64,000 bases of DNA from Lutjanus erythropterus (GCA_020091685.1 CM034599.1:37649408-37713407), one strand, 5' to 3'; shown: positions 11,736 through 37,400, counted from the stretch's first letter. Notes: generated by a model from the letters alone, not told the origin. Translations and numbers: made by a program.

Positions 11736-12075
11736 CTTTGTCTCCATTTGTTCCTCATATCTCCTCTAAATCCCAGCCTTGTCTGCACTCTGTCACCCTA
11801 CTTTGCAGATTTAACCTCTCCTCATTATATTTGACACAGTGCATTAATATGTGTTCAACATTTTCCATTATATTACAATGTGTAGATACTTGTGAATGTA
11901 CTTTTCCCCATAGAAATGGTATAGATAGAATAGAACTACCTCTCCTGCTTCCTTTACCACAGTCTTTTGTACCTTAGTATGTTCTGCTTTTACTGTCCTC
12001 ATCCCACTTTTTTTCTTTTTGATCAGTGCTTCACCGTCCCCTTTATCAAATGGAATATCCATTATTTGTCATTAT
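11736..12075 (-). mobile_element. Fragment of the same I/Nimb-like LINE
   Basis: The minus strand reads MDIPFDKGDGEALIKKKKSG, which resembles MDIKLSESEAKAIVKRNI in the C-terminal part of the LINE at 7868-9400. It continues to a sequence that is no longer open. Too short and decayed for a firm family name. Confidence 0.45.
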
Positions 12076-13195
12076 ATGTACTCAACAAATTCTACAACTA
12101 TTCCCCAACATCTGAATTCTAAATAAACAGTGACAATTTTCATACATTAGATCATCCCTTGACTTTATGGTGTGTTAATTAGGGTTTGTACAGTTTATGT
12201 ATTTGAAAATGGATAAATAATTTTTTAATCCAAAATTATTTAATGGAAAATATATACAAATATTTACTCTTGAATCAAATTATACTCTAAGAGAAAATTT
12301 TGCACTTTTTATGTAGAAGTCCAGTCAATGTTGATGGTATATGTAGTAATGTAAAGCAATAAATCCTCAGTGCTGCTATACTGACTAGAAAACTGAGTTC
12401 TGCTTGCAGGGCCATGCCTGCAGTGACTACAAGTACCAGGATGCATTGGGCTCGAGCTTTCTGACACCTACAGCCACCCTAACCTTTAGCTGTTACTTTG
12501 TTGTCCAAAACATAGCCTTATGACAAAAATACTCATTGGCCACACCCCCTGTCTACATGGAGGCAGTAGAAATCCAAGCTGAAAAAGCCTGTAGTTCTTC
12601 CTTAACACCAACGACATCACTGTGACGTAACTGGAAGCAGGAAGAACAACAAATTTTGCTGCATAAAAACTTGAAATTCAGTTACCAGTCAAGAATGGCA
12701 TTACTTTGTCTGAAACTGAACTAGGCATCCATGTTCATTTTACCCTCACCTTGGGGCAAGTTGTGTCATAGGACTAACTTTTTTATGATGGGATATTGTT
12801 CTAAAACAAATAAATACTAACTTATTTTGATTCCTGTGGGCACACAACAACTTGACGTATGCACATTATGTTTTAATAGAAAATTATTCTTTTGCTGTAA
12901 AATTATCGCCTCTAAAAGTGGTTAATGTGACCCCGTTCTCCCCTACTATGCCAACAATAGTGACTTCATGAGATTTTTTCATATCAGTTTAAATTTGATC
13001 GTAAAAGAGTCTCTTTCATGATCATTCAGCTGTGCATGTTCATCTGAATGAGCACAAACACAATATGTTAATGAAATGCATGTGCTCCATACAGCCACTC
13101 CGACATCCTTACAACTTTAATTACATTAACTCATGAAGTACATACATGTATTTATGCTGTATTCTAATTCATGTATCTAAGAATAGATGTGTCAG
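12076..13195. other. Spacer with no recognised feature
   Basis: No exon, RNA gene or named repeat is recognised. Confidence 0.5.
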
Positions 13196-13470
13196 GTAAC
13201 CCTGCCTGTTCTGTTATTTCCATCCAACCTTCAGAGCAGCTCACACACCCCACATTATTCATGAATCCGCCCTGCAGACATCCTAGCAGGGGTTAGCCAA
13301 TCAGTTCGCTCACAACTGGTGAGATGAGTAGGGCCCTCATCTGATTGGCTGGCAGCCTCTCTGGTGAGTGCCCTGCACTGAGAGATCAGTGGAGGATTTC
13401 TGACAGAGACCTCTGCTGAGGAGGTTAGCTATTAGGCAGGATGTGGGGAAAAGGGGAGAAAGTTAAAGCT
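13196..13470. promoter_or_regulatory. Possible conserved non-coding block or promoter with paired CCAAT boxes
   Basis: This stretch is less AT-rich than its surroundings and free of obvious repeats. It has GTTAGCCAATCAG at about 13291 and CTGATTGGCTGGCAG at about 13339, a facing pair of CCAAT/NF-Y-type motifs 45 bp apart, and ATTATTCATGAATCC upstream, an octamer/homeobox-like palindrome. No coding potential is seen. The call rests only on motif content. Confidence 0.3.
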
Positions 13471-14039
13471 GTGTAATCTAATTAGAAGTGAAACTTTCAC
13501 TAACCTACAACGGACAGCCATTGATTAGATTGACCTGTGGTCAGGCAGCGATCCACGGTTCAGCAGGGTCACTGGACACTTGCAGGATTCAAACACTCAA
13601 ATATAGGATCTTAAAGCTTGTTGGAACGGAAGACCATTGTGTTTTATCCCATTTACTTCTAATAGTCACATGAAAAAAACAGACTCACAGAGTTGCATTT
13701 CATACTGCATACTGTAGTGTTTTACATTTTCTGAATATGTTCACTATTCCACTTTCAAGCAGCCATTTTCATTAGTTCCAGGACTTAAGTGAGTGCAGAC
13801 TGACTTCAATTTAACTCTGAAAATTATAAATGTACATGTTAAGAATATAGTATTATTATCTGGAGGGGATCATGCGATTGCTTTCTTGAGTGCATGCATG
13901 ATCAGCAAGCCTACAGTTTGTCCGCAGCTAATCACAAATATTACTGAACTGATCAGCCTCATTTTTTTGGGGGGGGGGCAATCATGACCATATACTGAAA
14001 GACCTCTGTGATTCAGAATTCTTTAAAAACCTTGAAGAC

Positions 14040-14335
14040 CCTTTTTTTATGGCTCCACTCAGACATCATGTTTTTAGGTCATCCCATTCTTGTGAACACG
14101 ATATCACAAGAACGCCTTGAGGGAATTTCTTCAAACTTGACACAAATTCAGAAGTTCACTTTTTGGACTCAGAGATGATCTAAGCAGATTTTTTTGGTCA
14201 AAGATTAAGGCCAAGTTGGTCTCACTAAACACATTTTTGGCAATAACTTAAGAATTCATTTTATGACATTTGGAAGTTGACAGACATTTTATATCCAAAA
14301 GGTCAAAGGTCAACTTCAGTGTGTCATCATAATGT
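14040..14335. repeat. Teleost dispersed repeat (TTCTTGTGAACACGATATCA type)
   Basis: Contains GAACACGATATCACAAGAAC, GCCTTGAGGGAATTTCTTCA and AAAGGTCAAAGGTCAACTTC, a sequence style widespread in fish genomes. No coding content. A second copy was not noticed in this window. Confidence 0.4.
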
Positions 14336-14599
14336 TCAGCTCTCGGTCAGTCTAAAAACCATGCATTTTTTGCATGTGTATATGTTATTTTCATCTTTTC
14401 TATTTGTATATTTCTGCATACTGGGGTTCCTCAACAGTATTGGATTGGATTTGATTAGGCCCCTAAAGAAAACATGTTTATTACAGATTTATGACCAGGA
14501 AAATTTAACATAAAGTGATGGTTTGCATCTCAAATTAATCTTGAGGTCCCAGCTTTCAGATGATGTATACCACTTCTATATGGCATATAACTGTGACCG

Positions 14600-15180
14600 G
14601 CTATAAATTCAGTCATACTCACCCTCATGCAGATTGAAGGTCAGGTTTATTTTGTTAGTCCACAAAACACTGCTGGAGTTTCTGTGTTGCAGAATCTCCT
14701 AAACAATGGAAGTGAATGGTGACCAGTTTTCAAAGGTTAAAAGCAACAACAAAAAAACAGAAAATGCCTCCATACTGCTTGTCTGGCATAATGTAAGTCT
14801 CCTAAAGCCTCAACATGCTGTTTGCGCACCGTCACAACTGAGACACAAACAGTTCAGACAGTGTGCATGTGCAAATGAAAATGGCTCCAAGCTAAGGCTC
14901 TACAGTGAAGATTCAGGCTAGAAACATGGTGTAAATAACATTTTTTAAAATCAGTTGGGATTTTGAGGCTTTAAGGGACTTGGATTACACCAGACAAGCA
15001 GTATGGAGGCATTTTATGTTTTTATTATGTTGTTTTTTTTACATTTGAAAACTGGTTACCATTCACCTCTATTGTTTGGGAGATTCTGTAACACTGTTTT
15101 CCTGTGAAACTCCAGCAGTGTTTTGTGGACTTAAAAAACTAAACCTGACCTTCAAACAGCATGAGGATGGGTAGATTAAC
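14600..15180. mobile_element. Palindromic MITE B, copy 1
   Basis: The left arm (about 14640-14780: TTTTGTTAGTCCACAAAACA, CTGCTGGAGTTTC, CAATGGAAGTGAATGGTGAC) is repeated inverted in the right arm (about 15000-15150: GGTTACCATTCACCTCTATT, GAAACTCCAGCAGTGTTTTG, TGGACTTAAAAAACTAA). A second copy is at 49379-49795. It can fold into a long hairpin and encodes no transposase. Lies just beyond the likely HMGCR 3' end. Confidence 0.75.
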
Positions 15181-15289
15181 CGATATGAACCTCAGCTCTT
15201 GAGTATCAAGGCCAACGGTGCGTTTACTGCCTTGTAAATTCCTCATTCTATTCATGACAAAGCATTAATCAAAACAGTAAAATATGTCC

Positions 15290-16852
15290 TTGTAAAGTCC
15301 AACTGTATTTATTACAAAATATATCCAAAATATTTGCCAGCCGCTGGAAGAACAAGAAGACTCATGAATTCATTTCACCCACAGCACATCTGCAGTACAT
15401 CAGATTACATGACATTCTGAAGCATCAGCGCTGCATGCTATAAGTGCTGCGGACTGATTTGAAAAGTCACTGCATCACCACACAGTAACAACAAAGCTTT
15501 GTCTCGATCAAAAGCATTACATCGCCCGACACACACACACAAATTTCAAGTCTCTGCAAGTTTGCTTCCACACATAAGTAGTGAATGGGCACTGGAAAAC
15601 ACTATTTTTCAAAGTAATTTCTTTTTGGTTCTGGACATGCAGTGCAGAGGTCAGCTGAGCCACTGGTTTTGTTTTTGTTTTTGTTTTTTTGTCAATTCTA
15701 GAGTATAATATCAACATATATAATTTGTAATATAGTCACATTAGCAGTGCAGACACTTGAAGCCTTTATTAGTTGTCCTGCTTCCATTTTTGAAGGATTT
15801 TGTCCTTATCTATTCTGTTTTGTACATACAACTTGCAGTCTTAGTTCTAAAGTGCTTATTGGATCCATATTATCATTATTTCATACATTTATATATTCAT
15901 TCCTTAAGTCAGTCACAGTTCATGTTCTGATATGATTTTTTTCAGGAGAGATACCAATTATTAGTATTCAAGGAAACTGACAGCTACTGTTTGGAACCAG
16001 AACACATTTGCAGTAAAGAGAATAATACAAACTCAAACACAAAACTTTGTTGAAATGTCTTTAAGCATCTGTATAAATGTAAAACCTTTTACTTGCAATT
16101 TAAAACCAGACAAAATCAGACAGTGTTGTGGGTGGGACACTGAGTAAGACTGCAGAGTGGTGACTACAGACAGAGAGAGGCAGCTGCATCTGAGCCAAAG
16201 TAGGGGATTTTTAAATTACTATAGCTGTAATCAGATAAAAAACAAACAAAAAAAAAAACGCTGATTCAGATAGAAGAGCTGAGTATCAGATTTGATGATT
16301 GGCTGACTGTTTCTTCTTGTAATGGAACCAGGGCTTGAGTCTGCTTCGCAATGTGACAATATGTGTTCATGTTAGATGATGAAAAAATCACATGCTGCAG
16401 AATCTGTAAGGAGCATTGTTCTTAAATTGTCATGCACAGCCACGCACATTCAACGATCACAAACTTTCACCATGTAGGTATGGTTGTTTCTGCTCAGTTT
16501 GGCAACAGGACAGCAGAAAAGTTTAATTTGAGCCCAAAGTGTTGGTTTCTCAAAACCCTGACAGCAATCTTACATGTGGAAATAAAAGAATTCAGTGCTG
16601 AACTGCTCCAGCCAGCTCCGTAAAACACAAACACACAGAACACGAAGACAGAAGTCTGATTAACTTGTGTGAATCCTTTTCATATCCAGCATTGAGATTT
16701 GGTCAAAAGACACTTGTGTGTCTCTGTGAAAGCACTTGGAAGACTTGTGAGGTCTGTTTTCCTTGAACAGAATGATTAGTCCTTTTCAGATTGTCCACGT
16801 TTCCCTGCAGGTTCACTGCTCCGTCTGCTCACTGAGGGAGGCCATCAGGCTC
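15290..16852 (-). other. HMGCR: HMGCR 3' UTR and putative polyadenylation region
   Basis: The sequence after the HMGCR stop has no exon or large repeat for about 1.5 kb, similar to the long 3' UTR of mammalian HMGCR. AATAAA on the minus strand occurs at 15765-15770 and 15308-15313. The latter would give a 3' UTR of about 1.55 kb. The end chosen is a guess. Confidence 0.4.
15308..15313 (-). terminator. Candidate HMGCR polyadenylation signal AATAAA
   Basis: TTTATT on the plus strand, AATAAA in the HMGCR direction, followed by TTGGACTTTACAAGG. An alternative AATAAA is at 15765-15770. Not decisive without transcript data. Confidence 0.3.
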
Positions 16853-30510
<13,658 letters not shown>

Positions 30511-30792
30511 GGTGCAGCAGGGCTGCCAAATAACATAGGTAGGGTAAGGTTAGCTGGCTGTACACCTTAACAAGGACAAGGGTGTGGAAAATCAATCACT
30601 ATATGATCATATGAAACAGCCACTATGGAAAGCTACAATCATTTATATTGTCACATTTTTATCAAAGGTTCTTACATATATTATTTACTTTAAATATTGC
30701 ACTTTTTACAGCTGCAGTCATCAGTTACCATATCCAGTCCAATGATGTACTGAAAAAAAAAATTACTGCACCTCATTCAACTACAATACTAA

Positions 30793-31160
30793 AGGACCAG
30801 TGCGTAGGATTTGGTGGCATCTAGCAGTGAGCTGGCAAATTGCAAACACCTTGCCCTGCCCTTCAAAGCATGCAGGAGAATCTATGGTGGCTGCAAAACC
30901 TGTGAAATATGTAAAAGGCCACATCTAGAACCAGTGTTTGGTTTGTCAGATCTCAGCTACTGCAGAAACATGGCAATGCAACATGGCAGTGTCCAAAGAA
31001 GAGGACCAGCTGCCTCTGTAAGTAGCCCGAAAGGGGCCATTCTGCAGAACGAATACCTGCTTTTCGCTTTGCTTTTGCATTTGTTTGATTTGTTCATATG
31101 TAATTCAGTTATTCTGCCATTAAATGTTTTTTTTACTGTTCATATTCAGTTCTGAGCCCA
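30793..31160. repeat. Dispersed repeat E (CAGTGTGTAGGATTT type), copy 1
   Basis: Starts ACCAGTGCGTAGGATTTGGT. The same kind of start occurs at about 44258 (TGTCCAGTGTGTAAGATTTA). A very common fish repeat style; non-coding. Confidence 0.5.
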
Positions 31161-31679
31161 TCTTTTGTATTTTGAGTCTATGTACCTTTGCATTGTTTAC
31201 CTTATGAGTCTATGTACTTTAAATGTCTTCAGTCCAAATGGTGTCAGAGACTAGAGTTGTTTCCATTTTATGTACTGCCAGCAACCAAATGGAATACTGG
31301 TAAACATTCTCTTTACTTCTTAATGTTGCCAAGTTCAAAAAGAGGCAATATTGTGGTGTGGTAGATAAAAAACATGCATTTTTCTTGTGACAGGCTACTA
31401 TTTCATAGACCACACAAGGAGAAATATATCATGGCTTGGCCAAAAGTAGTTGGCCAAGGCAGACGTCTAGCTAAAGCAGGAAATTATTTCCAACTCAATT
31501 TCCAAAATGAATATAATTTAAGGTAGGAATGCATGATATATGCTGGCCAATTAATTATTTGCCATTAATGGGAAATTTATATCATTGTTTATTATCCCCA
31601 CAATAAAATTATAGCTGATCAATATCTGCTATAAAAATAAGTGATTTGACAGATTATGTCAAAGTATTCAATAGATCTT

Positions 31680-31850
31680 TTTCACAGCAGCCATTTTGAC
31701 ATGAAATAGTAAACACAGTTGTTATAAATGATACTAATTTAGGTTGCATTCCATTCAGAGTGCAGCTCTTGTGCATGTTGGCTCAATGTTAGGGCAAAAG
31801 GAGCGAGCATTAATTAGTATCATTAGTAACACCTGTTACTATTTTATGTC
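31680..31850 (+). repeat. Dispersed repeat D, copy 1
   Basis: TTTCACAGCAGCCATTTTGA, CATGAAATAGTAAACACAG, AGAGTGCAGCTCTTGTGCAT. Matches 34960-35150 in the same order and orientation. Confidence 0.7.
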
Positions 31851-32770
31851 CCTGCAAAGAAAAAGGTTTATCTGAATTCTTCTGCAAAATGCTCGATAAC
31901 AGCTGATTTTTTTATTTTTAATGGACTTCACAAGCAAAGCTGAATGAACATTTGAAAAGTCAGAACCATTGTTTGTTTTTGGTGTTAACGGTGATGTCAG
32001 TTTAAATTGGTTCAGACAGAGCTACAGAATATTAAATCATCTATATTTGCTCACTACATGCGAGCCTTTACCCTCAGGTGTGCATAAACTACAGGTTACA
32101 TCAACTTATTTTTAAAATTAAAAAAAACTAAATTATCACTTATGTTAGCAGAAAAGCAGGTGATTATCATTTATCAGATTAAACTAATAATATTGTGTAT
32201 TCCTGATTTGAGAAAAAAGCAAAAGCTTTTTTGTTCTTTTTTTAAATATATATTTCTCAATATGTTTGTTTTGCACCAGTGAGAATAAAGGGGGAAAAGA
32301 AGCAAAAAAAAAAAAAAAGCCCTTTAAAAATAAAATGCTATTTTTAATCACCAATTAATGCCAGAAGAATTTGTCCGTTTTTTCTGTATCATATATATAT
32401 GTATATATATATATTTCCTACGTACTTATTTGCAGAATAATTTATTACCCACAAATTCTTCATTTCTCCCTTTTAAGTACTTTGCTTTATTATATTAAGT
32501 TGTGGCATTTTATGGTAACGGAAACATCAGTAAAGGTTTCCATTTGTTCATGCTGGTGACTGAAATCATTTACTTGAATTCACAGACCAGTCCTGTAGTA
32601 TATATAGTTCAAACCCTATACACTGCGTCAGTATTCAGTGTATGTACGTCCGCTGGACGAGGCTTTGTTGCGGCTATTTTTTGACGTTCTCTTAAAATGG
32701 ATTAATGCAGCACGTACAGACCTATATTTATTAGAAACGGACATAAAACAGATATGAAGAGGTGACTTAC

Positions 32771-32900
32771 CTTGAGCGGGTAGGAGACGGCAAACTGTGA
32801 GTGAGTTTTGGTGGTGAACAGCCTCCTGGTGTGAAGAGCCGACGGCCTGCATGCGCCTCTCTGCCGCTGACTGAAGACCGATGGAACGATGGTACGCTAC
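32771..32900 (-). other. HMGCR: HMGCR non-coding exon 1 (5' UTR); 5' end estimated
   Basis: Donor CTCAAG|GTAAGT at 32771 follows GTTTGCCGTCTCCTACCCG. A GC-rich stretch with CCAAT and GC boxes lies just upstream, as expected for a promoter. Human HMGCR also has a non-coding first exon. The transcription start is not visible and the upper bound is approximate. Confidence 0.65.
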
Positions 32901-33035
32901 TACATCTTTCGAGGCTTCAGCCAATCACGTCGCTCACCTGCTCACGAGCGCTTTATCCACGCCCCGTTTCCTAGGCGACAGCAGTAATAGGGTGTGGCCA
33001 GAGCGAGGACGTCTAATCTCACCACTGCACTGACA
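32901..33035 (-). promoter_or_regulatory. HMGCR promoter with CCAAT, GC box, CRE-like and SRE-like sites
   Basis: In the HMGCR direction: GTGCAGTG at 33030-33023, one base off the mammalian HMGCR SRE octamer GTGCGGTG; GACGTC (CRE core) at 33013-33008; GGGGCGTGG (Sp1/KLF type) at about 32966-32958; GATAAAG at about 32957; GACGTGATTGGCTG with an NF-Y/CCAAT motif at 32925-32921. SREBP plus NF-Y or CREB is the known control of this gene. The site calls are motif-based inference. Confidence 0.5.
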
Positions 33036-33181
33036 CACAGGTTGTACAGTCAATAGAAAAGACTGAGGCCGTCAATCAGTTTGTTCTACTTTATTTTAGT
33101 GCTCTTTTGTCGTGTTCACTTGCAGCTGTATGACTCAGTTTGTACTTTACACTTAAGAGTATGAAATTTCACAATATTGTG

Positions 33182-33236
33182 TCCGCTTTTCTTTTCTTTC
33201 TTTCTTTCTTTCTTTCTTTTTCTTTCTTTTTTTTTA
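33182..33236. repeat. (TTTC)n microsatellite
   Basis: TTTC units from about 33190, degenerating to a T run. Confidence 0.9.
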
Positions 33237-33441
33237 AACAGATAACTAGCACGAGGAGGCCAGGTATGGATAGTAAAGAAACATGAAGTTTTTGTGTGTT
33301 TAATATGTTATAGTTGACTGTATGCTTTCTTCTTTTGTATGAATGAAAACCACTTTTCTGAGCTTTGAAATCATTTTCAGTCTAGGATGTACTTTTAATA
33401 TATAAAATCATATGATACAATATAATATAATATTACGCATA

Positions 33442-33780
33442 AAGCTGCAACAATTAACTGATTATTAACCAATTATTAAATTAATCACCAACTATTTTGA
33501 TAACTGATAAATCGGTTTGAGTAACTTTTTTTAGGATTAAAAAAAGTCAATTCTCTGATTTCAGCTTGAATGTGAATATTTTCTAGGTTTTTTTTTTACT
33601 CCTTTGTGACAGTAAACTGAATATCTCTGGGTTGGGGACAAAACAAGACATTTGAGGACGTCATCTTCAGCTGTATGAAACACTTTTTCTGATATTTTAT
33701 AGACCAAACAACTAATTGATTAATCAAGGAAATCAACAGATTAATTGGAAAAGAAAATAAACATTAGTTCTGGCCCAAAT
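33442..33780. repeat. Teleost dispersed repeat F, main copy
   Basis: Starts GCTGCAACAATTAACTGATT, contains GAATATCTCTGGGTTGGGGA and AAAACAAGACATTTGAGGAC, ends ACTAATTGATTAATC and AAATAAACATTAGTTCTGGC. The ends are partly complementary. Same family as 5560-5800. Confidence 0.65.
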
Positions 33781-34959
33781 AATAGACAAGAATCACTGAT
33801 AGGGGCCCCTTGGGACTGCAGATTTTCTCAAAATGTCATTAATTATGCATCTCATGGGAAAAAAAGATTATTATTACTTTAAGAAATTATTTTGCATATT
33901 ATGTCAAATGAATAAATATGCTTATCTTTCAAAATGCAATTTGTATCATTTAGTTTTCAGTCATTACAAGCTAAGATTATTTGTATTTTATGTATATGGT
34001 GGTCTCAGCCAGGGTCGTTTTTTCATCAAATAGTCTGAAAATAACGGGGGTTGTTAAATACTATGATCTTCACAACTAAAATAAATTTTAAGTAATTTGA
34101 TTGAATTATGAGTGTTTTTTTTTAAATTTAGTAACGTTCGTTGTCCTCTGGGGTCCAAAAATACCCCACAGCACAAGGCATGCAAAGGGGCAAATTGTCA
34201 TGCCATACCATACGAATTTCAGTTTTGTGAAACTCAAAAAAATAGCTATTATTTCATATAAATAAGGTATGAATTACAAAAAAAAGTGTAAAATTTGTCT
34301 TAATAGGTTGGTCTGAAGTTGAATAAAAACATGAAACACAAATTTGTGTGACAATGTTATGTTTTGTGCTTTTTTAACAGTCAAACCAGTTGGGGTCCAA
34401 ATTGACCCCAGAGGACAATGAATGTTACTCTGTCAGGAGGACATCATGAGGGTTAAACAATTTGTCTTTGAACCAAAAGAAGATAGAGGCTTAGTCTCAG
34501 TTAAAATAAAAGTTGAATAAAATGAATTATTTCTTCAATTCAATTAATTTAAATTAAATTTCATTTTTGTAGGACCAAACCATAACAAAGTTATCTCAAC
34601 CTACTTTTCAAAAAGAACAGGTCTTGACTGTACTCCTGATTAAATTGTTCCCACCAAGAGCAAGCACTGAGGCGACTGTGGCAAGGAAAAACTTCCTTTT
34701 AAGAGACAGAAACCTCGAAGGAATCCATGCTCTTTATCAAAGGCGGGGGCCATATGATAAATATAATACATTTTTCAACTTGTACATATTGTAAAATGAT
34801 TGACGTTTGCTGTAAAACTATGAACAATGAGTATTTAGGGTTGTTAACAAAGCACATGAGGAAATCTGCGTCAGTTGCGTCTGTGCTGTGTACCTCAAAA
34901 TGCCTAGCAAAGTCCCTACCCCTGCTGAACAGCTCTGTGTGTGCGTTTTGTGGTAGCAT

Positions 34960-35150
34960 ATTTCACAGCAGCCATTTTGACATGAAATAGTACTAAACAC
35001 GAATGTTACCACTGATATAAATTAAGGTCAAACACAGAGTGCTGCTATTGTGCATGTTGGATCACTGGAAAAACTCTGCTACACTAAATGGAACAGGACC
35101 TTAATTAGGATCATTGGTGTGTTTATACCACTATTTTATATCAACATGGC
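34960..35150 (+). repeat. Dispersed repeat D, copy 2
   Basis: ATTTCACAGCAGCCATTTTG, ACATGAAATAGTACTAAACA, AGAGTGCTGCTATTGTGCAT. See copy 1 at 31680-31850. Confidence 0.7.
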
Positions 35151-35732
35151 TCCCATTTAAAAGGTCTGTACTCCTTGTACCATGTATTATGTCACATATA
35201 TATCACAAGTTGTGCATGTACTGTATGTTCCTGTCATTCTTTTTAGTCTGTGGTGCGAGGGGGCTGTAACCTACGTACACGCAACACTTATAGGACAGGA
35301 TCAGTATATGCTGTGTTTGAATAGGAGTGGGCTGAACAGATTGCACTTTCACTCCTCCAGGATTTCTGGGACAGTGCCTGTTCAGACACTGTTTCATGGC
35401 ATTGCTGTTTTGTTTGTTCACACTGCGGAGGTTAGGGTTAAGTTCAAGGCTGAACAAATTGTTCAGTAGCAAACGGATCCACCCGCAAAGTCCAGAAATC
35501 TGACCTTAGAGATGTGTTTCAACTGCTCCTGTCAAACTCTTACCATCACCTCCATCTTCACACAACATCTATAGCCTACCACAATGGATGGACCCAGAAG
35601 AACTTAGATTTTTATTCCTTAATTTGAATTAAAAATCCTGTGCAAAATAAACAAATATACAATACATAGCAAGGCAACAGCAACATTGAAAAAATGCTGT
35701 ATGTAGTTTTGTGGGCGTGCTGTTGTTATATA
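35151..35732. other. Spacer with no recognised feature
   Basis: Open frames on both strands (35182-35469 plus, 35203-35472 minus) show no family motif. Nothing else is recognised. Confidence 0.5.
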
Positions 35733-36916
35733 CACTCACTGGCCACTTCATTAGGTACACCTGTTCAACTGCTTGTTAACGCAAATATCTAATCAGCCAA
35801 TCACATGGCAGCATGTCAATACATTAAGTCATGTAGACATGGTCAAGACGACCTGCTGAAGTTCAAACCGAGCATCAGAATGGGGAAGAAAGGTGATTTA
35901 AGTGACTTTGAATGTGGCATGGTTGCTGGTGTCTGACGGGCTGGTCTGAGTATTTCAGAAACTGCTGATCTACTGGGATTTTCACACACAACCATCTCTA
36001 GGGTTTACAGAGGATGGTCTGAAAAAGAGAAACTATCCAGTGAGCAGCAGTTCTCTGGGAGAAAATGCCTTGTTGATGACAGAGGTCAGAGGAGAACAGC
36101 CAGACTGGTTCAAGACGATAGAAAGGAAACAGTAACTCAGATAACCACTCGTTACAACCAAGGTTTGCAGAAGACCATCTCTGAACACACAACGCATCTA
36201 AACTTGAAGCAGATTGGCTACAGCAGCAGAAGATCACACCGGGTGCCACTCCTGTCAGCTAAGAACAGGAAACTGAGGCTACAATTCACACACACTCACC
36301 AAAACTGGACAACAGAAGGTTGGAAAAACGTTGTCTGGTCTGATGAGTCTTGATTTCTGCTGTGACATTCAGATGGTCGGGTCAGAATTTGGTGTAAAAA
36401 ACATGAAAGCATAGATCCATCCTGCCTTGTATCAACGGTTCAGGATGCTGGTGGTGTGATGGTGTGGGGGAGATTTTCTTGACACACTTTGGGCCTCTTA
36501 GTACCAACCGATCATCATTTAAATACAACAGCCTACCTGAGTATTGTTGCTGACCATGTCCATCCCTCTATGACCACAGTGTCCACATCTTCTGATGGAT
36601 ACTTCCAGCAGGATAACACAACATGTCATAAAGCTCAAATCATCTCAAACTGGTTTGGCCAGTGGCCTCCACAGTCAACAGATCTCAGTCCACTATAACA
36701 CCTTTGGGATGTGGTGGAACAGGAGATTCACATCATGGATGTGCAGTCAACAAATCTGCAGCAACTGTGTGATGCTGTCATGTCAATATGAACCAATATC
36801 TCTGAGGAATGTTTCCAGCACCTTGTTGAATCTATGCCATGAAGAATTACGGGCGTTCTGAAGGCAAAAGGGGCTTCAACCCAATGTTAGCAAGGTGTAC
36901 CTAATGAATGTGAGTG
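35733..36916 (+). mobile_element. Full-length, inactivated Tc1-like transposon
   Basis: Ends: CACTCACTGGCCACTTCATT then AGGTACACCTG on the left. On the right, the reverse complement of the end is CACTCACATTCATTAGGTAC. TA flanks both sides (35731-35732, 36917-36918). The 1.18 kb element contains the transposase pseudogene listed separately. The 5-base difference (TGGCC) between the inverted ends is a small deletion. Confidence 0.92.
35880..36862 (+). pseudogene. Tc1-like transposase, broken
   Basis: Starts MGKKGDLSDFECGMVAGV, then a stop at 35934. Helix-turn-helix region ETADLLGFSHTTISRVYREW, second domain QITTRYNQGLQKTISEHTTH. Catalytic acids: first Asp in VVWSDES (36342-36344), second Asp in YFQQDNTTCHKA (36612-36614). 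The position of the third acid in the PIEHLW-type motif reads SPL-stop-HLWDVVE (TAA at 36696-36698). The second-to-third spacing is several codons shorter than the DD34E family norm. Other stops follow WSDES, and frame changes are present. Confidence 0.9.
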
Positions 36917-37176
36917 TATGTACACTATATAATAAAAAAAGTTGATTGTAAAAAAGTATAAAAGTCACTAAATCCCACACACTGCTCATTTAACCAAGGT
37001 TACTCATGGACACAGACCTCTGACAAGGCCAACAGGCCAGTCTTCTATGCAAATCTGAAATCAGAGCCCCTATATGTCTCTGATATATTTCCAAAACTAT
37101 TAAGGATCCTGCAGCTTATTTTAAGATGAAACACTGCCGGCTCAAATTAAGACAATCTGGTCTGATAATAGATTAA

Positions 37177-37198
37177 GGGACAGTTCTACTCAAAAAAA

Positions 37199-37245
<47 letters not shown>

Positions 37246-37400
37246 CTGTGGTACTGTTTATCCAGCTAGATAGTTTTGGTGTGAGCTGCAGAGTTTTGGA
37301 AATATCAGCTGTAGAGATGTCTGTAGATGGCACTTGGCTTGTGGTAGGAAAAGAAAAATTCAACAGCAATGTATTTTTCTAGCAATCATGAGCCAGTTAT
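37177..37400. mobile_element. MITE A, partial copy 2 with (CT)n
   Basis: AGGGACAGTTCTACTC, then (CT) repeats at 37201-37241, then AGCTAGATAGTTTTGGTGTG, AGTTTTGGAAATATCAGC, GTAGATGGCACTTGGCTTGT. The order matches 6653-6860. Confidence 0.65.

Larger units (their letters stand above)
30523..32770 (-). other. HMGCR intron 1 (within the 5' UTR)
   Basis: 2.25 kb. Contains a dispersed repeat starting GGACCAGTGCGTAGGATTTG (about 30793-31160), a second repeat type at about 31680-31850, an A-run at 32307-32319 and a short (TA)n at about 32391-32414. Confidence 0.65.

Noticed and set aside
35998..36249. Minus-strand open frame inside the Tc1 element
   Set aside because: A shadow of the transposase on the other strand.
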